Positions 42,717-50,981 of a stretch of 64,000 nucleotides of DNA are shown here, one piece after another. Under the pieces are notes generated by a model. The model ran no database searches, was not told the origin of the DNA, and saw only the letters and a list, made by a program, of their open reading frames with translations. How positions within the stretch are numbered: position 1 is the stretch's first letter; every line of letters starts with the position of its first letter. Origin of the DNA: Bradyrhizobium sp. Arg816 (GTDB lineage Bacteria; Pseudomonadota; Alphaproteobacteria; Rhizobiales; Xanthobacteraceae); the NCBI RefSeq assembly GCF_029989365.1, contig NZ_JAPRAQ010000025.1, positions 62,001-126,000 on the forward strand, in the 5' to 3' direction. Both the position numbers and the translations under genes were made by a program.

Positions 42717-43265
42717 ATGAGCGTCGACATCGGTGGACGGCTGCGATTCATCCGGGCGCACCACAAGCTGTCGCAGCGCGAGCTCGCCAAGCGCGCCGGG
42801 GTCACCAATTCGACGATCTCGCTGATCGAATCCAACCAGATGAACCCGTCGGTCGGCGCGCTCAAGCGCATCCTCGACGGCATCCCGATGGGGCTCGCCG
42901 AGTTCTTCGCGCTGGAGCCGGAGTCACGGCGCAAGATTTTCTACCGCGCCGAGGAGCTGACCGAGGTCGGCAAGAAGCCGATCTCGTATCGGCAAGTAGG
43001 CGACAATCTGTTCGGCCGCAGCCTGCAGATTTTGAAAGAGCGTTACGAGCCCGGCAGCGACACCGGGCGCGTTCACCTCGTCCATGACGGCGAGGAAGGT
43101 GGGATCGTGATCTCGGGCAAGCTCGAAGTCACCGTCGAGGACGAGCGCCGCATCCTCAATCCCGGCGATGCCTACTACTTCGAGAGCCGTCGCCCGCATC
43201 GCTTCCGCTGCGTCGGCGGCAAGCCGTGCGAAGTGATCTCGGCCTGCACGCCGCCGACGTTTTGA
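42717..43265 (+). CDS. XRE-family regulator with cupin domain (PuuR-like)
   Basis: 182 residues. The N-terminal helix-turn-helix (about 7-61, LSQRELAKRAGVTNSTISLI) and the NQMNPSVGALKRILDGIP stretch match PuuR. The C-terminal cupin is about 105-178 (HLVHDGEEGGIVISGKLEVT, GDAYYFESRRPHRF). It is divergent from the omega-aminotransferase gene, as PuuR-type repressors are to putrescine genes. It is the second XRE-cupin protein within 4 kb and lacks the long N-terminal tail of the first. Confidence 0.92.
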   Translation: MSVDIGGRLRFIRAHHKLSQRELAKRAGVTNSTISLIESNQMNPSVGALKRILDGIPMGLAEFFALEPESRRKIFYRAEELTEVGKKPISYRQVGDNLFGRSLQILKERYEPGSDTGRVHLVHDGEEGGIVISGKLEVTVEDERRILNPGDAYYFESRRPHRFRCVGGKPCEVISACTPPTF

Positions 43266-43281
43266 GGCGCATCGACATTAT

Positions 43282-43316
43282 CCGGAATCTTACGGAGTGC
43301 CCCGGTATCTTACGGA
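43282..43316. promoter_or_regulatory. 20-bp-period direct repeat (CCGGWATCTTACGGA twice)
   Basis: 43282-43296 and 43302-43316 match at 14 of 15 bases and start exactly 20 bp apart, nearly two helical turns. They lie 96 bp before the 50-residue small gene. The arrangement suits binding of a response-regulator or other activator dimer in tandem. Confidence 0.6.
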
Positions 43317-43411
43317 ACTTGATGCATCTCAATCTCCGCGCGTCGACCCTCTATATGTTGCGAACCCAAGCCGAGAGACATTCCGGCGCCGCTTCATAAC
43401 TGGGCTCGAAG

Positions 43412-43564
43412 ATGAAGATCACGCTCGCCAATGCAGAGGCTGCGCTCGATGAAGTGCAGCGCGACACCGACAAGCTCCATTCGCAGGAGCTGCGTAGGGC
43501 TATTGCCGACTACATCGAGACGCAGCGAGAAGCGCTGAAGGCGCTCCGCAAGAAACTGCATTAG
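43412..43564 (+). CDS. Small helical hypothetical protein (50 aa)
   Basis: 50 residues, MKITLANAEAALDEVQRDTD through a Lys/Arg-rich end. The whole chain should be one or two amphipathic helices (heptad-like Leu/Ala spacing); it has no Cys and no signal peptide. Codon bias is coding-like, and a strong intrinsic terminator follows the stop by 8 bp, which supports a true monocistronic gene. Function unknown. Confidence 0.65.
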   Translation: MKITLANAEAALDEVQRDTDKLHSQELRRAIADYIETQREALKALRKKLH

Positions 43565-43572
43565 CAGGACGC

Positions 43573-43604
43573 GGCGGAACGAGAAGATCTCGTCCCGCCT
43601 TTTT
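43573..43604 (+). terminator. Rho-independent terminator
   Basis: Stem GGCGG-A-ACGAG / CTCGT-C-CCGCC with loop AAGAT and one mismatch, followed by TTTTT. It ends 4 bp before the oppositely oriented molybdoenzyme stop and insulates the two. Confidence 0.85.
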
Positions 43605-43607
43605 GCC

Positions 43608-45869
43608 TCAACGCTGCGTCAACAACTCCTCGATCTTGATCGGAAAGCGGCGGACACGCACGCCGGTCGCATGCCACACCGCGTTGGCGACCGCGCCGGC
43701 GCTTCCGGTGATGCCGATCTCCCCGACGCCCTTGATGCCGAGCGCATTCACATGCGGATCGTGCTCCTCAACCGTGATCACGTCGAGCGGCGGCACGTCG
43801 GCATTCACGGGGATATGGTACTCGCCGAGATTGGCATTCATGATCCGGCCGCTGCGGCGGTCGGTGATGGCTTCCTCGTGCAGCGCGAAGGACATGCCCC
43901 AGATCATGCCGCCGAACAGCTGGCTCTTCACCAGATGTGGATTGACGATGCGCCCGGCCGCGAACGCACCGACCATGCGGGTGACACGGACCTGGCCGAG
44001 CTCGGGATCGACCTTGACCTCCGCGAATACCGCACCATGGGCATGCATCGCGTACTCTTCCATCGCCGCCGGATTCGGCGCACCGGTGCCGCGGGCCTCG
44101 ACCTCGGCAACGCCCGCGCGCGCGAGGATCTCGACGTAGCTCTCGCCGCGGGTCTCGTCATCGCGGCGAATCAACCGGCCATCGCGTGCGATCACGCCGG
44201 CATTGCCGGCGCCGAACAATGGCGAGCGCTCGTCGTTGGTGGCGAGATCGGCGAGCTTTGCGACGACGGCCGCACCGGCGCTATGGATCGCAGCACCCGC
44301 GGTCGCCGTGTGTGCGGAGCCGCCGGCAATGCCGGCGTCGGGCAAGTCGGATGAACCAGCCTTAAACTCGACACGGTCGATGTCGAGCCCGAGTTCGTCG
44401 GCCGCGATCTGGGCGAGTGCCGTCCAGGCGCCCTGCCCCATGTCATGGGCGCCAATCTCCATCGCGCCGCTGCCGTCGCGGCGGAGCACCGCGCGCGCTT
44501 CCGCCTGGAACATCAGCGCCGGGAAAGTCGCCGTGCCCATGCCCCAGCCGACGAGGAGACCTGCGTCGTCGCGCATCTGTCGCGGCTGGAGCGAACGCTT
44601 CGCCCAGCCGAAGCGCGCCGCGCCTTGCTCGTAACAGGCGCGCAACGCCTTCGAGGAGAACGGTTTTCCCGTGATCGGCTCGACCTCGGCATAGTTCTTC
44701 AGGCGGAAGGCCAGCGGATCCATGCCGCAGGCCCAGGCCATCTCGTCGATCGCGCTTTCCAGTGCAATCGAGCCCGTCGCCTCGCCGGGGGCGCGCATGA
44801 ACAGCGGCGTGCCGGTGTTGACGCGCACGGCGTCATGCGAGGTGCGGATCGCCGGGCTGGCATAGAGTGTATGCGAGGCATCCGCGGCCGGCTCGTAGAA
44901 ATCGTCAAACGTGCTCGACACGGTCCTGGCGTGATGATCGAGCGCGGTCAGGCGCCCTTCGCCGTCCGTGCCAATGCGCAGCCGCTGGCGCGTTGGCGCG
45001 CGATGGCCTACCGGGCCATACATCTGCTCACGGCGCAGTACCAGCTTGACGGGCTTGCCGACCAGCTTTGCGGCCATGATGCCGAGGACCGGCGGACCAG
45101 CCATCAGCCCCTTCGAGCCAAAGCCGCCGCCGAGGAACGGGCTGCGGATGTGGATCTTGTCATGCGCGATGCCGAACAATTCGGCAACGCGCGCAAGCGA
45201 CAGCATGAGACCCTGGGTCGGCATGTCGATCTGCAGACTGTCGCCATTCCATGCGGCCACGATCGCATGCGGCTCCATCGCGTTGTGATACTGCGGCGGC
45301 GTTTCGTAAATCGCGTCGATCTGCTTCTCGGCCGCGGTAAGACCCGCCTCGACATCGCCGAGGTGATTTTCGGTGGGATTGCCGACGCCGACGACCGGCG
45401 GAACATAGCTCTCGCCGGCATCGAGGCCGACCAGCGCGGGCAGCGTCTCGTAGCGCGGCGCCAGCAGCACCGCGCCTTCCGTCGCCGCCTCCAGCGTCTC
45501 AGCGATAACCACGGCGATGGGCTGGTTGGCGTAGCGGACCTCGTCGCTTTGCAGGACTTCCATCCGGAACACGAACGGATTGGTCTTGATCTCCGGATCG
45601 ATTGCGAGCTGCGGCTTGTGGTCCGGCGTCATGACGTCGACGACGCCGGGATGGCGTTTTGCGGCGGCGACATCAAGCGAGGTGACGCGGCCGCGCGCGA
45701 TGCTGGCGACCGCCATCACGGCAAACAGCATGCCGGGCGGGTGATTATCGGCGGCATAGGTCGCCTGCCCCTTGACCTTGAGGACGCCGTCGCGGCGGGT
45801 CAGCGGCTGACCGATGTTCGAGCCGTGGCGCAGATGGGCGGGAGAGCTGGATAGATTAAGCTCAGGCAT
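43608..45869 (-). CDS. Molybdenum hydroxylase, molybdopterin-binding subunit (YagR/PaoC or XdhB-like)
   Basis: 753-residue large subunit of the xanthine dehydrogenase/aldehyde oxidase family. The N-terminal Ald_Xan_dh_C domain is about 20-135 (VKGQATYAADNHPPGMLFAV); the rest holds the molybdopterin-cytosine-dinucleotide sites, with GGGFGSKG (about 240), RAPGEATGSIALESAID (about 355) and GVGEIGITGSAGAVANAV near the end. The small-subunit-like [4Fe-4S] motif in its partner points to the PaoABC (aldehyde-oxidising) branch. Start MPELNLSSSP at 45869 overlaps the FAD subunit gene by 8 bp. Substrate not deducible. Confidence 0.9.
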   Translation of the reverse strand: MPELNLSSSPAHLRHGSNIGQPLTRRDGVLKVKGQATYAADNHPPGMLFAVMAVASIARGRVTSLDVAAAKRHPGVVDVMTPDHKPQLAIDPEIKTNPFVFRMEVLQSDEVRYANQPIAVVIAETLEAATEGAVLLAPRYETLPALVGLDAGESYVPPVVGVGNPTENHLGDVEAGLTAAEKQIDAIYETPPQYHNAMEPHAIVAAWNGDSLQIDMPTQGLMLSLARVAELFGIAHDKIHIRSPFLGGGFGSKGLMAGPPVLGIMAAKLVGKPVKLVLRREQMYGPVGHRAPTRQRLRIGTDGEGRLTALDHHARTVSSTFDDFYEPAADASHTLYASPAIRTSHDAVRVNTGTPLFMRAPGEATGSIALESAIDEMAWACGMDPLAFRLKNYAEVEPITGKPFSSKALRACYEQGAARFGWAKRSLQPRQMRDDAGLLVGWGMGTATFPALMFQAEARAVLRRDGSGAMEIGAHDMGQGAWTALAQIAADELGLDIDRVEFKAGSSDLPDAGIAGGSAHTATAGAAIHSAGAAVVAKLADLATNDERSPLFGAGNAGVIARDGRLIRRDDETRGESYVEILARAGVAEVEARGTGAPNPAAMEEYAMHAHGAVFAEVKVDPELGQVRVTRMVGAFAAGRIVNPHLVKSQLFGGMIWGMSFALHEEAITDRRSGRIMNANLGEYHIPVNADVPPLDVITVEEHDPHVNALGIKGVGEIGITGSAGAVANAVWHATGVRVRRFPIKIEELLTQR

Positions 45870-46917
45870 GGATGGCTCCGGACGTCGAGGCAAAGGGGGA
45901 GGCAGGCAGCGCGGGGATGCGCGCGGGCGTACCGGCGGCGGCAAGGGTCAGCGCACGCACGACGATGCGGCGTGCGAGCTCGATCTTGAAGGCGTTGTCA
46001 CCAGACGGTTTTGCGTCTGTGAGCGCGCGCCAGGCCGCTTCCTGGAAGGCATCTGCCGTGGGCGTAACGCCCTTGAGCACGTCTTCCGCGGCACGAGCGC
46101 GCCAGGGCTTTGCGGCGACGCCGCCGAGCGCCAGCCGCGCTTCCGCGACCTTGCCGTTCTCGATCCGCAACGCAGCCGCGGCCGAGACCACGGCGAAGGC
46201 ATAGGATGTCCGTTCGCGAACCTTGAGGTAGCGCGCATGCGTGGCAAAGCCGCGCGCCGCCGGCGGCAGGCGCACCGCGACGACGAGGTCGCCGGGTTCG
46301 AGCGCCGATTCACGCTCGGGCGTATTGGCCGGCAGGCGATGCAGCGCGTCGAGCGCGATCTCGCGGCGGCCGTTCCTGCCCTCGATCTCGACGACGGCGT
46401 CGAGCGCAAGCAGGGGCACGCAGAAGTCCGAGGGATGCGTGGCGATGCAGCTCTCGCTCCAGCCGAGCACGGCATGGGTGCGGTTCTCGCCATCGCGGGC
46501 GTCGCAGCCCAAGCCGGCCTCGCGTTTGTTGCAGCGGCTGGCGGTGTCGTAGAAATAGGCGCAGCGCGTCCGTTGCAGCAGATTGCCGCCGACGGTCGCG
46601 GCATTGCGCAGTTGCGCGGACGCACCGGACAGCAGCGCTTCGGCGACAGCCGGGTAGGACTTCGCGAAGTTTGCGTCATGCGCGAGATCAGCGTTGCTGA
46701 CGAGCGTGCCGATGCGCAACGATCCGTCAGCGAGAGTCTCGATTCCGTCGAGCCCATCGAGATGCGTGACGTCGACCAGACGATCCGGACGGCTGACGCC
46801 GCCCTTCATCAGATCGAGCAGATTGGTGCCGGCGGCGAGATAAACAGCGCCCGGCTGGACGGCCGCCGCAACGGCCTCGGCCACCGTGGCCGGCCTGATA
46901 TAATCGAACGGTTTCAT
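45862..46917 (-). CDS. Molybdenum hydroxylase, FAD-binding subunit with extra [4Fe-4S] motif (YagS/PaoB-like)
   Basis: 351-residue medium subunit. The FAD site AAGTNLLDLMKGGV is about residues 32-45, with ATVGGNLLQRTRC about 109. Four cysteines follow in RTRCAYFYDTASRCNKREAG, GLGC and SESC, the pattern that holds an additional [4Fe-4S] cluster in E. coli PaoB/YagS and related enzymes. The C-terminal CO-dehydrogenase-flavoprotein domain is about 220-335. Start MKPFDYIR at 46917 overlaps the iron-sulfur subunit stop by ATGA. Confidence 0.92.
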   Translation of the reverse strand: MKPFDYIRPATVAEAVAAAVQPGAVYLAAGTNLLDLMKGGVSRPDRLVDVTHLDGLDGIETLADGSLRIGTLVSNADLAHDANFAKSYPAVAEALLSGASAQLRNAATVGGNLLQRTRCAYFYDTASRCNKREAGLGCDARDGENRTHAVLGWSESCIATHPSDFCVPLLALDAVVEIEGRNGRREIALDALHRLPANTPERESALEPGDLVVAVRLPPAARGFATHARYLKVRERTSYAFAVVSAAAALRIENGKVAEARLALGGVAAKPWRARAAEDVLKGVTPTADAFQEAAWRALTDAKPSGDNAFKIELARRIVVRALTLAAAGTPARIPALPASPFASTSGAIHA

Positions 46918-47411
46918 GCGGAGCGCCTCTGATTGGATTCGTCCATGCCGGTCTGGGCTTCCAGCACGGCATCGACGATGCCGGCATAGGCGCCGCAGCG
47001 GCAGAGATTGCCGCTCATGCATTCGCGGATGCGCTCGGGATCGTTGCCGGCCTGCGCCTCTTGCATCATGCCGATCGCGCTCATGATCTGGCCGGGCGTG
47101 CAGAAGCCGCACTGGAATCCGTCATGGGCGATGAAGGCCGCCTGGACGGGATGAAGCTGGTCGCCGCGCGCCACGCCTTCGATGGTGAGGATGTCGGCGC
47201 CATCATGGCTGATGGCGAGAGCAAGACAGGAGTTGATGCGCTTGCCGTCGACGAGAATGGTGCAGGCGCCGCATTGGCCGCGGTCGCATCCCTTCTTGGT
47301 TCCGGTCAGCTGGAGGCGCTCACGCAGGAGATCGAGCAGCGTGACGCGCGGATCGTCGAGGACGAAGTCGCGCCGCGCACCGTTCACGGTGAGGCTGATG
47401 GAGTGGTTCAT
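46914..47411 (-). CDS. Molybdenum hydroxylase, [2Fe-2S] subunit (YagT/PaoA-like)
   Basis: 165-residue small subunit with two clusters: plant-type ferredoxin motif GCDRGQCGACTILVDG (about 41-56) and the C-terminal CGFCTPGQ and CMSGNLCRCGAY. It passes electrons from the molybdenum site to the FAD subunit. It starts directly with MNHSISLTVNG and has no Tat signal, whereas E. coli PaoA is exported, so this complex seems cytoplasmic. It heads the leftward operon and is divergent from a TetR regulator. Confidence 0.94.
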   Translation of the reverse strand: MNHSISLTVNGARRDFVLDDPRVTLLDLLRERLQLTGTKKGCDRGQCGACTILVDGKRINSCLALAISHDGADILTIEGVARGDQLHPVQAAFIAHDGFQCGFCTPGQIMSAIGMMQEAQAGNDPERIRECMSGNLCRCGAYAGIVDAVLEAQTGMDESNQRRSA

Positions 47412-47481
47412 ACAAGGCTCCGATCAGATATGGACATGAGTCATCGGCCAGCGCGCCACCTCCGTGGCCGCCGTCGATATG

Positions 47482-47504
47482 CGTTGGCCGGAACCCGGCC
47501 AACG
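47482..47504. promoter_or_regulatory. Perfect inverted repeat, candidate TetR operator
   Basis: CGTTGGCCGG-AAC-CCGGCCAACG, 10-bp perfect arms, 71 bp upstream of the molybdoenzyme operon and in the divergent region with the TetR gene. A hairpin role in RNA is the alternative. Confidence 0.55.
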
Positions 47505-47518
47505 TCTCGAGGAAGATA

Positions 47519-47533
47519 CGGAGGCACCCTCCG
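47519..47533. promoter_or_regulatory. Perfect inverted repeat CGGAGG-CAC-CCTCCG
   Basis: 6-bp perfect arms, 15 bp from the previous palindrome, in the same divergent region. Possible second operator. Confidence 0.42.
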
Positions 47534-47646
47534 CTTAACAAGGGCTGCCCGAAAATTTTTGGAATTCGTCAAAAGCCCATGCGCAGACAACGCGATGCAG
47601 CCCTGCGAGGGTTCAATCTAACCAATTCGTGATCTACATTACCGCC

Positions 47647-48285
47647 ATGGACGACCAGACCGACCAGATTCGGAAGCCCCGCGCCGATGCCGTGCGCAAT
47701 CGCGAGCGCGTGCTCGAGGCGGCGAAGGTCGTCTTCAATGCAGGCGGTCCCGAGGCGAGCCTGGAAGCGGTGGCAAAACGCGCCGGCGTCGGCATCGGCA
47801 CGCTCTATCGGCATTTCCCGACTCGCGAGGATTTGTTCGAGGCGGTATACCGGCGCGAGGTCGAGCAGCTCAGCGAGCTCGCCGAGCAGCTGAAAACCGC
47901 GAAGGACCCGGTCGATGCGCTACGGCGCTGGCTGCGCTCCAATGTCGAATTCGTCGCCACAAAAAAGGGCATGTCGGCCGCGCTGGCACTGACGTTCCAG
48001 AGCTCGTCGGAACTCGCGGCGTTCTCGATGGACCGGCTGACCAAGGCGATCGGCTCGCTGCTCGACCGCGCGGTCGCCGCCGGCCAGATGCGCGGCGATG
48101 TCAGCCCGGAGGATCTGCTCAGGGCACTCGTCGGCATGTGTTACATGCACGACCAGCCCGGCTGGCAATCCTCGGTGCTGCGGATGCTCGACGTGTTCGT
48201 CGACGGGCTGCGGGTGCAGCCGGTCGCGAAAGCCAAGGCGCGCGCCGCCAAGCCTACGAAGGCGGCGGTGAAACGGAAGCGATAG
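47647..48285 (+). CDS. TetR/AcrR family transcriptional regulator
   Basis: 212 residues from ATG 47647 (a GTG at 47629 would add six). The N-terminal TetR helix-turn-helix is about 15-60 (VFNAGGPEASLEAVAKRAGV, then GIGTLYRHFPTREDLFEAVY). The C-terminal ligand domain ends in a basic tail (KAKARAAKPTKAAVKRKR). It is divergent from the PaoABC-type operon with palindromes between, so it probably represses that operon until an aldehyde or similar ligand appears. Confidence 0.92.
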   Translation: MDDQTDQIRKPRADAVRNRERVLEAAKVVFNAGGPEASLEAVAKRAGVGIGTLYRHFPTREDLFEAVYRREVEQLSELAEQLKTAKDPVDALRRWLRSNVEFVATKKGMSAALALTFQSSSELAAFSMDRLTKAIGSLLDRAVAAGQMRGDVSPEDLLRALVGMCYMHDQPGWQSSVLRMLDVFVDGLRVQPVAKAKARAAKPTKAAVKRKR

Positions 48286-48350
48286 CACGCCGTATTTCCC
48301 ATGGGGCGTGCTAGGATTGGCATCGCCGGGATTTCAACGCGGAGCCTGTC

Positions 48351-48758
48351 ATGCGCATCGCCGCCTTGGTCGTCGCTATCAGTGTTATCTTCAGCTCCGT
48401 CTCAGCACGCGCCGGCGACGTCTCGGCGGCGCAAGGTGTCATCCGCGCCCAGGAACAGGCTTTCGCGCGCGACGATGCGGCCGCGGCCTATTCCCATGCC
48501 GCGCCTGCGATCAGAGAGATATTCCCCGCCCCTGATATCTTCATGTCCATGGTGCAAAACGGCTACGCGCCGGTCTACCGGCACAAGAGTTTTGAATTTG
48601 GCGAGAGCAGGAGCGAAGGCAGCTGGATCTCCCAGCACGTCCATATCATCGACGCCAACGGCGAAGCCTGGGAAGCGCTGTACACGCTCGAGCAGCAGAG
48701 CGACGGCAGTTACAAGATCACCGGCTGCTCGCTGCTCAAGCCGGGACGGGAAGTTTAA
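48351..48758 (+). CDS. DUF4864 domain-containing secreted protein
   Basis: 135 residues with a Sec signal peptide (AALVVAISVIFSSVSARA, about 3-20), then a single DUF4864 domain (about 25-130; VIRAQEQAFARDDAAAAYSH, SDGSYKITGCSLL). The fold is NTF2-like by family knowledge; function unknown. Its stop overlaps the stop of the convergent MFS gene by 4 bp. Confidence 0.85.
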   Translation: MRIAALVVAISVIFSSVSARAGDVSAAQGVIRAQEQAFARDDAAAAYSHAAPAIREIFPAPDIFMSMVQNGYAPVYRHKSFEFGESRSEGSWISQHVHIIDANGEAWEALYTLEQQSDGSYKITGCSLLKPGREV

Positions 48759-50020
48759 GTCGCAAAACCCGGTTTGGTCTTGACCGCGTTCATTCGCGAC
48801 CGGATCAGCAGCGTCAAGACGATGCCGACATTCAGGGCGTTCCACGCCACGCCGTTCGCGAACGCCGCAGCGTAGGACCCCGTCGCGTCGAAGATGACGC
48901 CCGACACCCAGCCGCCGAAGGACATCCCGAACACCGAGGCAAAGATCACGATGCCGACGCGGGTTGCCGCCTCGCTCGCCGGCATCGCTTCGCGCACGAT
49001 GATGGCGTAGCTCGGCACGATACCGCCCTGAAACAGGCCGAACATCGCGGAGATCAGATAGAGCGAAGTCAGGCTGTCGAAGAACAGATAGAACACCAGC
49101 GCAAAGCCCTGCGCCAGCGATCCGACCAGCAGCGTGCGGATGCCGCCGATCTTGTCGGCTAGGTAGCCCGAGCCGATGCGGCTGACGATGCCGCAGGCCA
49201 TCATCAGCGACAGCATCTCGGCGCCGCGCGCCACGCCGTAACCGAGATCGCCGCAATAGGCGACGATGTGCACCTGCGGCATCGCCATGGCGACGCAGCA
49301 GGAGATGCTGGCGATCGAGAGCAGCACGGTCAGCGTATTGGTCGAAAGTTTGAGATCGACCTGCGGCGGCCGCGCATTGGCGTGATTGCGGACCTTGTCG
49401 TCGCCCATCTGCGCGCGCAGGACCAGCACCAGGATCGTCATCAAGACCACGCAAACGAGGGCGATGCCGATATGCGTGGTGCGCCAGCCGATCGTCTGCA
49501 TGCCCTCGCTGATGAGCGGCGGCCACATCGTGCCCGCGACGTAATTGCCGCTCGCGACGATGGTCACGGCAAGTCCGCGATAGCGCTCGAACCAGTGCGA
49601 GGCCTCCGCCATCAGCGGCGCGAAGGTCGCCGAGGTGCCGAGCCCGATCAGGAAATAGGCCGCGACGAACTGCCAGAGCTGAGTCGAGACCCCGGCCAGC
49701 ACATTGGCAACGCCGATGAAAGCGATGCTGATCGCCATCGCAGGCACGATGCCGAACTTGTCGGTGATCTTGCCGGCGATCACGCCGCCGAGCCCGAAGC
49801 CGAACATCATCAGTGTGAAGGCCAGCGACACCGCAGCACGCGTGGCGGCGAACTCGGTCTGCACGACGGGAATCACCACCACGACCGCCCACATGCCGAC
49901 GCCGCCGATCGAACCGATCAGCAGCGCAAGCAACAGCCGCACCCAAGCCTGACGCGAATCAGGGGTGAATGAGGCCGGTCTCTGTCCTGGAAGATTTGGC
50001 GCGTGCACGGGCCGGACCAT
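48755..50020 (-). CDS. MFS transporter (monocarboxylate/OFA-like)
   Basis: 421 residues with about 12 membrane helices. The first inter-helix loop reads GKITDKFG (about 75), and the sixth-seventh helix region LSLMMACGIVSRIGSGYLAD is like the second MFS signature. The general pattern is close to the monocarboxylate porter group. Start MVRPVHAPNL at 50020. It is monocistronic and divergent from the copper operon. Substrate unknown. Confidence 0.87.
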   Translation of the reverse strand: MVRPVHAPNLPGQRPASFTPDSRQAWVRLLLALLIGSIGGVGMWAVVVVIPVVQTEFAATRAAVSLAFTLMMFGFGLGGVIAGKITDKFGIVPAMAISIAFIGVANVLAGVSTQLWQFVAAYFLIGLGTSATFAPLMAEASHWFERYRGLAVTIVASGNYVAGTMWPPLISEGMQTIGWRTTHIGIALVCVVLMTILVLVLRAQMGDDKVRNHANARPPQVDLKLSTNTLTVLLSIASISCCVAMAMPQVHIVAYCGDLGYGVARGAEMLSLMMACGIVSRIGSGYLADKIGGIRTLLVGSLAQGFALVFYLFFDSLTSLYLISAMFGLFQGGIVPSYAIIVREAMPASEAATRVGIVIFASVFGMSFGGWVSGVIFDATGSYAAAFANGVAWNALNVGIVLTLLIRSRMNAVKTKPGFAT

Positions 50021-50122
50021 GTTCGCAGACCGCCGCGCGGTCAAGCATCGTGCCGCGATATTGGGCATGCGCGGTGCACTGCGGTAAGAAGATGCTTGGC
50101 GAAGCCGCGCTTTGCCATTAGT

Positions 50123-50141
50123 TTGCAATCTGCGTGTGCAA
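50123..50141. promoter_or_regulatory. Inverted repeat TTGCA-N9-TGCAA upstream of copper operon
   Basis: Perfect 5-bp arms 30 bp before the first gene of the copper operon and 103 bp from the divergent MFS start. It could be a metal-regulator site. It does not match the CueR consensus. Confidence 0.38.
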
Positions 50142-50170
50142 CATTGCCGCGCGAGGAGCCTGTCGGCGGA

Positions 50171-50608
50171 ATGCTGTTGCGATTGACGCGATCGATGCGG
50201 ATCAGGGTGGGGCGGATCATCGCCCTCGCCTATCTGTTCTGCGTGCTCGCGCCGGCAGCAGCCCTCGCTTGGGGCAGCGGCCCGGCGCCGTGCCTCGACG
50301 ACGCACTGCTCGCCGATCTCGTGCCGGTGCATCACCAGATGCAGGCCAGCCACATGCATGGCGACGTGCCGCATGACCACGCAGGCGTGCACGCGCATCA
50401 CCAGACTGCCGCACAGGATGCGCCCGCCCAACATCACCATGACGGCAAGGCCGGCCCGTGCTGCGCGATGATGTGCGTGAGCGCCCTGCCGGCCGACCTG
50501 CCCGGCGTCGCCAAGCCGCTGCAGCCGATCTCAGCCTGCGCGCCCGAGATCGTGGTGAGCCTGCACAGCGCGGCGCCGCCTCAGCACTACCGCCCTCCCA
50601 TCGCCTGA
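50171..50608 (+). CDS. His-rich exported protein of the copper operon
   Basis: 145 residues. An N-terminal hydrophobic segment (about 13-32, GRIIALAYLFCVLAPAAALA) is a signal peptide. The middle is packed with His and Met (HHQMQASHMHGDVPHDHAG, then QHHHDGK), and GPCCAMMCVSAL follows. Such runs bind copper or other soft metals, so it is likely a periplasmic sponge. DUF2946-like proteins in other copper operons look similar. It is first in a six-gene rightward unit. ATG 50171 is chosen as the codon directly before the hydrophobic region. Confidence 0.7.
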   Translation: MLLRLTRSMRIRVGRIIALAYLFCVLAPAAALAWGSGPAPCLDDALLADLVPVHHQMQASHMHGDVPHDHAGVHAHHQTAAQDAPAQHHHDGKAGPCCAMMCVSALPADLPGVAKPLQPISACAPEIVVSLHSAAPPQHYRPPIA

Positions 50609-50687
50609 TCTGACGCGACGACGTCAGGGCCGCACGCGCATCCGCGCGCGCGAACCTGTGGTCTCTACGACAGATCAGGGATGACTC

Positions 50688-50972
50688 ATGCTTACGCTTT
50701 CCGGGGCGAAGTTCGCCGCCGCATCCGCGGCGCGTGGACGACACTTTCGATTCAATTGGCCGCTGCTGGCCGCAACCGCATTGATATTGTCCGGCTGCAT
50801 GCCGGCAACTGTGCCCGTGGCCGGCGCCGATCCTGCCGATCCGGCGGCGAAGGTCGCGCGCGTCGGCTATCGCTCGACGATTGCGCCCTACACCAGCCTG
50901 CGACCTGCGACGCCGGGGCCATGGCGCGACCGCAACGACGCTGTCGCACCGCAGCCGAAGCAAGACCGCTAG
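50688..50972 (+). CDS. Small lipoprotein of the copper operon
   Basis: 94 residues. The lipobox LILSGC puts the lipidated Cys at about residue 37 after an unusually long basic n-region. The mature part is short, Pro- and Arg-rich and without a recognised domain. ATG 50688 follows CAGGGATGA. It lies 9 bp before the TolC-family gene, so it may assist that channel. Function unknown. Confidence 0.72.
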   Translation: MLTLSGAKFAAASAARGRHFRFNWPLLAATALILSGCMPATVPVAGADPADPAAKVARVGYRSTIAPYTSLRPATPGPWRDRNDAVAPQPKQDR

Positions 50973-50981
50973 GAGCGCGCC

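Noticed and set aside
43608..47411. Molybdoenzyme as a classical xanthine dehydrogenase XdhABC
   Set aside because: Three separate subunits plus the extra four-cysteine motif in the FAD subunit fit the YagTSR/PaoABC branch better.
48402..49946. Long minus-strand frame rich in Arg and Ala over the MFS gene
   Set aside because: A different minus frame gives the 12-helix transporter; this one has no hydrophobic segments.
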